From: an uncultured Lachnospiraceae bacterium
GTDB lineage: Bacteria > Bacillota > Clostridia > Lachnospirales > Lachnospiraceae
DNA: 64,000 nt
Assembly (NCBI GenBank): GCA_902787715.1
Contig: CADAHQ010000002.1
Span: forward strand, 124,001 to 188,000
Direction: 5' to 3'
The position numbers and the translations under genes were made by a program. How positions within the stretch are numbered: the first letter of the stretch is position 1; every line of letters starts with the position of its first letter. Positions 7,708 to 14,815 of the stretch are shown piece by piece. The notes below the pieces were generated by a model, which was given only the letters and a program-made list of their open reading frames with translations, had not been told where the DNA came from and did not search any database.

Positions 7708-9867
7708 ATGGCAAAAAATACGGAAAATGCAATCTGGCTCGACGAGAGCAAAACCTTTGAGGAGCGCGCAAAAGCGCTCGTTTCGGAAATGACTTTGGAA
7801 GAGAAAGTGTTTCAGACACTTTTCAGCGCACCGGCGATTCCGCGTCTCGGAGTCCCGGCATACAACTATTGGAACGAAGCGTTGCACGGCGTAGCACGCG
7901 CCGGCGTGGCAACGGTATTCCCGCAAGCAATCGGCCTTGCGGCGGCATTTGACGAGGAGATGATTGAGAAGATTGCGGATATCATCTCGACGGAAGCCCG
8001 CGGCAAATTCAACATGCAGCAGGCGTACGGTGACACCGACATCTACAAGGGACTGACCTTCTGGTCTCCGAACGTGAATATCTTCCGCGATCCCCGGTGG
8101 GGCCGTGGGCATGAGACCTTCGGTGAGGATCCCTTCTTAAGCGGCCGGCTCGGCACGCGGTTTATCCGCGGTATGCAGGGCGACGGCAAATACATGAAAG
8201 TAGCCGCGTGTGCGAAGCATTTTGCGGTGCACAGCGGTCCGGAGGACCTGAGACACAGCTTTAACGCCGTAGTCAGCAAGCAGGACCTTCGGGAGACGTA
8301 TCTCCCGGCGTTTCAGTCCTGCGTGACGGAAGGGCACGTGGAAGCCGTCATGGGCGCGTACAACCGCACCAACGGCGAGGCGTGCTGCGGCAGCAAGACG
8401 CTTTTGAAGGACATCCTGCGCGGCGAGTGGAAGTTCGGCGGCCATGTGACGTCGGACTGCTGGGCGCTCAAGGATTTCCATGAGTTCCATATGGTGACGA
8501 AGAACCAGGAGGAGACCGTGGCGCTGGCCATGAACTCCGGGTGCGACTTAAACTGCGGCAATCTCTATGTACACCTCCTGCAGGCAGTCCGCGACGGGCT
8601 TGTGGAGGAGAAGACGATTGACCGCGCCGTGACCAGACTCTTTACAACCCGGATGAAGCTCGGCTTGTTTGACAAAAAGGACGAGGTGCCTTTCAACGCC
8701 ATCGGGTACGATGCGGTGGATACGAAGGAGAGCCGCGAGTTCAATCGTGCTGTCAGCCGGAAGACCATCTGCCTTTTGAAAAATGCAGATAACCTGCTGC
8801 CGCTTGACCGGGCGAAGCTTCACACCATCGGTGTGGTGGGGCCGAACGCCGACAACCGCAAGGCACTTGTGGGCAACTACGAGGGTACCGCATCGGAGTA
8901 TGTTACCGTTTTGGACGGTATCCGGGAGGCGGTTGGCGACGATGTGCGCATCGTGTATTCGGAGGGCTGCCATCTCTTTAAGGACCGCGTCCAGGGACTC
9001 GGAAAGGCCAACGACCGCGCCGCGGAAGTTCGGGCGGTTGCGCAGATGAGCGATGTTGTGATTGCCGTGATGGGTCTGGATCCCGGCCTTGAGGGCGAAG
9101 AGGGCGACGAGGGCAATGAATTTGCCTCGGGCGATAAGCCGAATCTGGCGCTTCCGGGCCTTCAGGAGGATGTGTTAAAGGAGCTTGCCGCGTGCGGTAA
9201 GCCGGTGGTTTTGGTAATTCTTTCGGGCAGTGCGCTGGCGATTCCGTGGGCGGATGAGAACATTCCCGCGATTCTCACGGCGTGGTATCCGGGAGCGCAG
9301 GGCGGACGCGCCGTTGCGGATGTTCTGTTCGGCGACGCTTGCCCGGAGGGCAAACTTCCGGTGACGTTCTACCGGACAAGCGAGGAACTGCCTGCATTTA
9401 CCGACTATGCGATGAAGGGCAGAACGTACCGCTACATGAAGCAGGAGGCGCTGTATCCCTTCGGCTACGGCCTGTCGTATACAACGTTTGCGATTTCGGA
9501 TGCTTCCGTTACGGGCGAGGTCGGAGGCAGCATCACGTGCCGTGCCGTGCTTGCCAACACGGGAGACCGCGACGGGGCGCAGACGCTGCAGGTGTACGTG
9601 AAATCCCCGTACAAGTCCGCGCCGAATGCGCAGCTTAAGGGTCTTAAGAAGGTATTTGTTTCGGCGAAGAATCGTGAGGAAGTAGTGATTTCTCTTGCGC
9701 CCGAGGCGCTTGGTGTATATAATGAAAACGGTGAGCGCGTGCTGGTTCCGGGAGAGTATGAAATCTTCCTCGGCATGTCGCAGCCGGATTCCCGCAGCTG
9801 TGAACTTTTGGGCACGAAACCGCTTCGGTTTGTGCTTTCCTACGACGGGGCAGTGCGGAAAATCTAA
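7708..9867 (+). CDS. Glycoside hydrolase family 3 (beta-glucosidase/beta-xylosidase-like)
   Basis: A 719-residue protein, the normal length for a GH3 enzyme with (alpha/beta)8, alpha/beta-sandwich and C-terminal fibronectin-III-like domains. The catalytic nucleophile is probably Asp250 in HVTSDCWALKDF. Other family marks are GRGHETFGEDPFL near residue 135, the GDEGNEFASGDKPNLALPG loop of the second domain, and YPFGYGLSYTTF leading into the FnIII-like domain. There is no signal peptide, so it acts in the cytoplasm on imported oligosaccharides. The sequence style is closest to the xylosidase/glucosidase subgroup; substrate is not certain. Its position after the importer suggests one catabolic locus. 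Confidence 0.9.
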   Translation: MAKNTENAIWLDESKTFEERAKALVSEMTLEEKVFQTLFSAPAIPRLGVPAYNYWNEALHGVARAGVATVFPQAIGLAAAFDEEMIEKIADIISTEARGKFNMQQAYGDTDIYKGLTFWSPNVNIFRDPRWGRGHETFGEDPFLSGRLGTRFIRGMQGDGKYMKVAACAKHFAVHSGPEDLRHSFNAVVSKQDLRETYLPAFQSCVTEGHVEAVMGAYNRTNGEACCGSKTLLKDILRGEWKFGGHVTSDCWALKDFHEFHMVTKNQEETVALAMNSGCDLNCGNLYVHLLQAVRDGLVEEKTIDRAVTRLFTTRMKLGLFDKKDEVPFNAIGYDAVDTKESREFNRAVSRKTICLLKNADNLLPLDRAKLHTIGVVGPNADNRKALVGNYEGTASEYVTVLDGIREAVGDDVRIVYSEGCHLFKDRVQGLGKANDRAAEVRAVAQMSDVVIAVMGLDPGLEGEEGDEGNEFASGDKPNLALPGLQEDVLKELAACGKPVVLVILSGSALAIPWADENIPAILTAWYPGAQGGRAVADVLFGDACPEGKLPVTFYRTSEELPAFTDYAMKGRTYRYMKQEALYPFGYGLSYTTFAISDASVTGEVGGSITCRAVLANTGDRDGAQTLQVYVKSPYKSAPNAQLKGLKKVFVSAKNREEVVISLAPEALGVYNENGERVLVPGEYEIFLGMSQPDSRSCELLGTKPLRFVLSYDGAVRKI

Positions 9868-9894
9868 ATTGTGTGGGTGACGATGGAGGATGGA

Positions 9895-10875
9895 ATGAAG
9901 ATTGACGATATCATGAATGAGGACATCGAGCAGGTTGCGTCCGAGTCTTTCACGGAGAGAGTACAGCTCTCCAAGGAGGAGCGGATTGCTTCCGCGAAGC
10001 GCGCGATTCGCGCCGGCGGAAAGGCCGGGTCCGCGAAGGAGGCGTCGGAGGATACGGACGACGATGATTACATTGTCTCCGAGGACGACGAGGACGCCCG
10101 CAAGGACGCTGCGGAGGACGATTCCGAGAACGATTCCGAGGACGAAGTTGACGCGGAAGAAGAGACGTATGCCGATGACGCGGAGGACGACTCCGAGGAG
10201 TCTTACGACGCAGACGATGCCGACGATTCCGACGATGAGAACGCGAAGGATGACGCAGAGGATGACGCGGATGATGACGCGGAGGACGGCGAGATTACGG
10301 AGGAGCCTTCGAAACTGAAGGGATTCCTTCGGGAGCTTGGGTTCTTTGTGGCTTGCTTCCTGATAATCTATGCTATCTTCTATGTGTTCCCGCCGTATCT
10401 GGTGAGCGGCTCTTCGATGAATAAGACGCTGACGGACAAGGCTTTCGGTTTCGGCTTCCGGTATATCACGCCGGAGCGCGGGGATATCGTGATTGTAAAC
10501 ACCGGCGAGAAGGAGAACGGCACGGACAATGCCAACTTCATCAAGCGTGTCATCGGTGTTCCGGGCGATACCATCAAATGCGAAGTCGAGAGATACGAAT
10601 ACGATGTCACCCTGGGTGACGGCACAGTGGTAGCTGCAGGCGAGCCGGTATACCGCGTGTACGTAAACGGGGTTCTGGAGGAAGTTCCCTACGCAAGCTA
10701 TACGGGCGGCACGATTTATGCGGCGAAGACAGGCGAATGGACGCTGGCGGAGAATGAATTTTTCGTCATGGGCGACAACCGGTTTAACTCCCACGACAGC
10801 CGTTCCATCGGCCCGGTGACGAAGGACGAGATTGTGTGCAAAATGCTGTTCTTCCTCTGGGGAAAGCATGATTGA
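9895..10875 (+). CDS. lepB: Signal peptidase I with a long acidic N-terminal region
   Basis: Type I signal peptidase, about 326 residues. Residues 1-140 are cytoplasmic and dominated by Asp/Glu repeats, then one membrane segment (ELGFFVACFLIIYAIFYVFP), then the catalytic domain. The Ser nucleophile lies in SGSSMNK, the general-base Lys in NFIKRVIGVPGD, and box E is GDNRFNSHDSRSIGPV. A normal Gram-positive SipS is about 180 residues, so the acidic extension nearly doubles the protein. Start: ATG 9895 has GGAGGA four bases upstream; ATG 9883 and GTG 9871 are in-frame alternatives. It cleaves signal peptides of exported proteins. Confidence 0.9.
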   Translation: MKIDDIMNEDIEQVASESFTERVQLSKEERIASAKRAIRAGGKAGSAKEASEDTDDDDYIVSEDDEDARKDAAEDDSENDSEDEVDAEEETYADDAEDDSEESYDADDADDSDDENAKDDAEDDADDDAEDGEITEEPSKLKGFLRELGFFVACFLIIYAIFYVFPPYLVSGSSMNKTLTDKAFGFGFRYITPERGDIVIVNTGEKENGTDNANFIKRVIGVPGDTIKCEVERYEYDVTLGDGTVVAAGEPVYRVYVNGVLEEVPYASYTGGTIYAAKTGEWTLAENEFFVMGDNRFNSHDSRSIGPVTKDEIVCKMLFFLWGKHD

Positions 10876-10893
10876 TTCGTCATACCTTACCGC

Positions 10894-10922
10894 TTTACAT
10901 TCGCGGGTCACTCTGCTATAAT
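10894..10922 (+). promoter_or_regulatory. Strong sigma-A promoter for fba
   Basis: TTTACA (10894-10899), a 17-bp spacer, and extended -10 TGCTATAAT (hexamer 10917-10922). Confidence 0.85.
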
Positions 10923-10996
10923 AACTACGGTTGTCCGGCGCGAACTCCGCGCATGACATACATGTCAAAAATATAAAATGAAAGGAAAATATACGT

Positions 10997-11965
10997 ATGG
11001 CATTAGTTACAACAAAAGAAATGTTTGCTAAGGCTTACAACGGTGGTTACGCCATCGGTGCCTTCAACGTAAACAACATGGAAATTGTACAGGGTATCAC
11101 GGAAGCAGCCGGCGAGCTGAACAGCCCGGTTATTCTTCAGGTTTCCAAGGGAGCTCGCGCTTATGCGAACCACACCTACCTTGTAAAGCTGGTTGAGGCT
11201 GCTGTTATCGAGAATCCGCAGATTCCGATCGCTCTTCACCTTGATCACGGCGATACCTTCGAGCTCTGCAAGTCCTGCATCGACGGCGGTTTCACCTCCG
11301 TTATGATCGATGCTTCCTCGAAGTCCTTCGAGGACAACATCGCTCTCACGAAGCAGGTTGTTGAGTATGCTCATGACCACGGCGTAGTAGTTGAGGCTGA
11401 GCTCGGTACCCTCGCAGGTATTGAGGATGAGGTTTGTGTAGAGTCCGGCAAGGAGAGCTACACCCGTCCTGAGGAAGTTGAGGAGTTCGTTGGCAGAACC
11501 GGATGCGACTCGCTTGCAATCGCTATCGGTACCTCCCACGGCGCATACAAGTTCACGGCTGCTCAGTGCACGAGAAATGCCGACGGCGTTTTGGTTCCGC
11601 CGCCGCTCCGTTTCGACGTACTTGAGGAGTGCATCAAGAGACTGCCCGGTTTCCCGATCGTTCTTCACGGTTCGTCTTCCGTTCCGCAGGAGTTCGTAAA
11701 GATGGTTAACCAGTACGGCGGAAATATGCCGGATGCCGTAGGTATTCCGGAAGAGCAGCTTCGCCATGCGGCAGAGCTTGCTGTCTGCAAGATCAACATT
11801 GACTCCGACATCCGTCTTGCGATGACCGGTAACATTCGTAAGTATTTTGCTGAGCATCCGGATCACTTCGATCCTCGCCAGTACCTTAAGCCCGCTCGTC
11901 AGGCTGTTAAGGACATGGTTGCTCACAAGATTAAGTATGTTCTGGGTTCGGACAACAAGATTTGA
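10997..11965 (+). CDS. fba: Class II fructose-bisphosphate aldolase
   Basis: A 322-residue zinc-dependent aldolase that cleaves fructose 1,6-bisphosphate to DHAP and glyceraldehyde 3-phosphate in glycolysis and the reverse in gluconeogenesis. The N-terminal GAFNVNNMEIVQGI, the metal/base motif ALHLDHGDTFELC, EAELGTLAGIED, the zinc-ligand region IGTSHGAYKF and the phosphate-binding LHGSSSVP are all present. It is a single-gene transcript with its own strong promoter and terminator, and its codon use is that of a highly expressed gene. RBS AAAGGAAAAT precedes the ATG. Confidence 0.96.
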   Translation: MALVTTKEMFAKAYNGGYAIGAFNVNNMEIVQGITEAAGELNSPVILQVSKGARAYANHTYLVKLVEAAVIENPQIPIALHLDHGDTFELCKSCIDGGFTSVMIDASSKSFEDNIALTKQVVEYAHDHGVVVEAELGTLAGIEDEVCVESGKESYTRPEEVEEFVGRTGCDSLAIAIGTSHGAYKFTAAQCTRNADGVLVPPPLRFDVLEECIKRLPGFPIVLHGSSSVPQEFVKMVNQYGGNMPDAVGIPEEQLRHAAELAVCKINIDSDIRLAMTGNIRKYFAEHPDHFDPRQYLKPARQAVKDMVAHKIKYVLGSDNKI

Positions 11966-11984
11966 TTCTTACGTTAGGACACCG

Positions 11985-12016
11985 GCCCCCCGAAGCGAAA
12001 CCTTCGGGGGGCTTTG
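11985..12016 (+). terminator. fba terminator
   Basis: A perfect 11-bp GC-rich stem (11985-11995 with 12002-12012) followed by a short T run. Confidence 0.88.
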
Positions 12017-12044
12017 TCAACCCGGATTCACGGGGAGGAAGAGA

Positions 12045-13250
12045 ATGGGCAGGCGGACACTTAAGACAATCATCGGTAGCGTGCTGCTCGCACTTTGGGC
12101 GCTTTTCGCAACCGCGTGCGGCGACGAAAAGATGACGCCGGAGAGCGAGAACAAAAAGGGATTGGCGTACTATGAAGCCGGGGACTATGCGAAGGCCGCG
12201 GAGTATTTTCTGCGCGCTCTGGAGCTGGATAATACCGACCTGGAGATCCACAACAACTACGGCATGACGCTTCTTCAGCTCAAGCGCTACGACGACGCGC
12301 TGCGGGAGTTTGAGATCGTGCTTGTCAACAGCGCCTCGGAGTCGAAGGCCGACCGCCTCAACAAATTCGCAACAAGAGGCAAGGGCCTTGCGTACATCCA
12401 GAAGCAAAGCTATCCGGACGCGCTGACGTGCTTTAACAGCGCGCTCGAGATTAAGGCGGAGAGCGGCTGGGACGTGGACATCCTGTTCTATAAGGCCAAC
12501 ACGCTGGAGTGCATGGGGTATCGCAGTTCGGCCATTGACATTTACACGGAGATTCTTGCCCGCAGCAAGGACAATGTCAAAGCGTATCAAAGCCGCGGCA
12601 ACTTATACCGCATCGAAGGCAAATACGACGCGGCGGAGGAGGATTACAAGAAGGCGTTGTCGCTCTCGGAGGGCAGTTATGAGGCCTACATCGGCCTGTA
12701 CACCTGCTATCTCTCCATGGGCGTGCCGGAGCAGGGAGCGGACCTTTTGGACAAGGCCACAAGGCTCCCCGTTAAGACTGACGAAGACAAATACTACCTC
12801 GGCCAGGTGCATTTTTATCAGGAGAACTACAAGTCAGCAAAAATCGAGATGGAGTATGCGCTGGACATGGGCTTCCATGAGGCCGGGTATTTCTTAGGGG
12901 AGATTGCCCTCGCGAACAAGGAGTATGAGACCGCCATCGCCTACTATGAGCAGTACCGGCAGAACAGCGCGGTGGAATCGCCCACGGTGTGCAACCAGGA
13001 GGCGGTGTGTTATCTCGCCCTGTTCGAGTACGGGAAGGCGCAGGAGATGCTTGACATCGGTCTCGGGGTACCGGGTTCGGCGGCAAGACAGCAGCTTCTG
13101 CGAAACCAGGTTGCATTGTACGAGGAGAAGAACGAGCTGGCAAAGGCATATGAGACACTGGGAGAGTACCTTGACGACTATCCGCAGGACGCGGAGGCGG
13201 CAGCGGAATACAAATTCCTAAAGAAGCGTCTCGGGATAACCACGGACTAG
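12045..13250 (+). CDS. TPR-repeat lipoprotein
   Basis: A 401-residue protein. The start at 12045 is preferred over longer frames that run back through the fba terminator, because CGGGGAGGAAGAG precedes it. The N-terminus is a lipoprotein signal (IIGSVLLALWALFATAC, with Cys at the lipobox). The rest is tetratricopeptide repeats, for example GLAYYEAGDYAKAAEYFLRA, NNYGMTLLQLKRYDDALREF and GNLYRIEGKYDAAEEDYKKA. It is anchored outside the membrane and probably scaffolds protein interactions; the partner is unknown. It is followed 44 bases later by hflX. Confidence 0.85.
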   Translation: MGRRTLKTIIGSVLLALWALFATACGDEKMTPESENKKGLAYYEAGDYAKAAEYFLRALELDNTDLEIHNNYGMTLLQLKRYDDALREFEIVLVNSASESKADRLNKFATRGKGLAYIQKQSYPDALTCFNSALEIKAESGWDVDILFYKANTLECMGYRSSAIDIYTEILARSKDNVKAYQSRGNLYRIEGKYDAAEEDYKKALSLSEGSYEAYIGLYTCYLSMGVPEQGADLLDKATRLPVKTDEDKYYLGQVHFYQENYKSAKIEMEYALDMGFHEAGYFLGEIALANKEYETAIAYYEQYRQNSAVESPTVCNQEAVCYLALFEYGKAQEMLDIGLGVPGSAARQQLLRNQVALYEEKNELAKAYETLGEYLDDYPQDAEAAAEYKFLKKRLGITTD

Positions 13251-13294
13251 CCGGAACCGTCGCGGGGGATTTCAGAAAGGAAAAAAGAGAAGGT

Positions 13295-14542
13295 ATGTAC
13301 GAAACAGACAAAGAGACAGAGGCCGTTGTTCTGGTCGCTGTGGAGGAAGACAGCCCGGATGCGGGGGCGGTGCGCGCTGAGGATTCCCTGTCGGAGCTCG
13401 CGGAGCTTGTGAAGACCGCGGGGGCCGAGGTGGTGGGACGCCTTGTGCAGAACCGTGAGTCGGCTCATCCGGGCACCTATATCGGCAAGGGCAAGATTGA
13501 GGAGCTGCGGGAGCTTTTGGAAGCCACCGGGGCGAGCGGCATCGTCACCGACGATGAGCTTACACCGGCGCAGATGAAGAATCTGGAGGATGCCTTGGGC
13601 TGCAATGTCATGGACCGGACGATGGTGATTCTGGACATTTTCGCCCAGCACGCCATGACCGGCGAAGGAAAACTGCAGGTTGAGCTGGCGCAGCTTCGGT
13701 ACCGCTCGACGCGCTTAATCGGCATGGGCCGGGCGATGTCCCGCTTGGGCGGCGGCATCGGTACGAGAGGCCCCGGCGAAAAGAAGCTGGAGACGGACCG
13801 CCGTGTCATCCGAAACCGCATCGCGCAGTTAAACCGGGAACTCACGGAGATGAAGAAAAACCGGGAGGTGCGCAGGGAGGCGCGGACCCGTTCCGCCATC
13901 CCCGTCGTGGCCATTGTCGGCTACACAAACGCCGGCAAATCCACCCTCTTAAACTACTTGACGGACGCCGGCGTCCTCTCTAAGGACGCTTTGTTTGCAA
14001 CTCTGGACCCCACGACACGAAACTATCGGCTGCCGAACGGTCAGGAGATCCTCTTCACGGACACTGTAGGGTTTATACGGAAGCTTCCGCACCATTTGAT
14101 TGATGCGTTCCGCTCCACCCTCGAGGAGGCCGGGTATTCCGACTTGATTCTACACGTGGTTGACGCGTCCAATCCGGATGCCGACACGCAGATGTCGGTG
14201 GTGTACGAGACGCTGCGGCGGTTGGAAATCGGAGACCGGAAGGTTATCACGGCGTTAAATAAACAAGACAGAATCGTGGGCGAGAGGGTCTTGAAGGACC
14301 TGAGCGCCGAGCGGGTGGTGAAAATTTCCGCAAAGACCGGCGAGGGCATTCCCGCGCTTTTGGACGCCATAACCGATGTCCTTTTGGAGGGCAAGGAGTA
14401 TGTGGAGCGCGTCTACAGCTACGCGGAGGCGTCGAAGCTGCAGGGCATCCGCAAATACGGCCAGCTCCTCTCGGAGGAGTATGTGGCGGACGGCATCGCC
14501 GTGAAGGCGTATGTCCCGAAGGACCGCAAGGACCTGATGTAG
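13295..14542 (+). CDS. hflX: GTPase HflX
   Basis: A 415-residue ribosome-associated GTPase that splits stalled or stressed ribosomes. The N-terminal HflX domain includes GKGKIEELRELLE and the linker GMGRAMSRLGGGIGTRGPGE. The G domain has Walker A (GYTNAGKSTLLN), switch II (DTVGFIRKLP), and NKQD as G4. Length is normal for the family. RBS GAAAGGAAAAAAG precedes the ATG. It probably shares a transcript with the TPR lipoprotein and is closed by a strong terminator. Confidence 0.95.
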   Translation: MYETDKETEAVVLVAVEEDSPDAGAVRAEDSLSELAELVKTAGAEVVGRLVQNRESAHPGTYIGKGKIEELRELLEATGASGIVTDDELTPAQMKNLEDALGCNVMDRTMVILDIFAQHAMTGEGKLQVELAQLRYRSTRLIGMGRAMSRLGGGIGTRGPGEKKLETDRRVIRNRIAQLNRELTEMKKNREVRREARTRSAIPVVAIVGYTNAGKSTLLNYLTDAGVLSKDALFATLDPTTRNYRLPNGQEILFTDTVGFIRKLPHHLIDAFRSTLEEAGYSDLILHVVDASNPDADTQMSVVYETLRRLEIGDRKVITALNKQDRIVGERVLKDLSAERVVKISAKTGEGIPALLDAITDVLLEGKEYVERVYSYAEASKLQGIRKYGQLLSEEYVADGIAVKAYVPKDRKDLM

Positions 14543-14577
14543 ATTACCCCGGAAAACAATCGAAAAACCATGTGAAA

Positions 14578-14615
14578 AAGAAGCCCGAAAGCCTTGAATT
14601 TCGGGCTTCTTCGCG
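14578..14615 (+). terminator. hflX terminator
   Basis: A 12-bp stem (14578-14589 with 14600-14611, core GAAGCCCGAAA); the tail TTCGCGGCTTTTC is only moderately T-rich. Confidence 0.75.
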
Positions 14616-14668
14616 GCTTTTCAGGGGCATTTTCCGAAGAGATGAAAAGTCAGTCGACACGAGTAGAA

Positions 14669-14714
14669 CCACAAGATATAGTGTTTTTTTCACAAATTGT
14701 TCAAGATTTAGTTG
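14669..14714 (+). promoter_or_regulatory. Two NrdR-like boxes upstream of nrdD
   Basis: The 16-mer at 14669-14684 (CCACAAGATATAGTGT) fits the NrdR box in its inverted form. A second, weaker copy at 14699-14714 shares CAAGAT-TAGT and lies 30 bp downstream, close to three helical turns as in known NrdR operators. The second box overlaps the -35 element, which would give repression of nrdD when NrdR is nucleotide-loaded. The NrdR gene itself is not in this window. Confidence 0.75.
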
Positions 14715-14740
14715 ACACGTACCTGCTGCTGTGCTATGAT
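14712..14740 (+). promoter_or_regulatory. nrdD promoter
   Basis: Consensus TTGACA (14712-14717), a 17-bp spacer and extended -10 TGCTATGAT (hexamer 14735-14740); the -35 overlaps the second NrdR-like box. Confidence 0.88.
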
Positions 14741-14815
14741 GTAGTCAATCGCCCGTGAGGCATAAATAAAGAGAGAAAAAACCGAGGAAACGGAGAAAAG
14801 GAGAGTGTAGCAGGT

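Noticed and set aside
9175-10968. 597-codon minus-strand ORF opposite the GH3 and lepB genes
   Set aside because: Shadow crossing two real genes, with Val/Ile/Leu repeats produced by the Asp/Glu codons of lepB.
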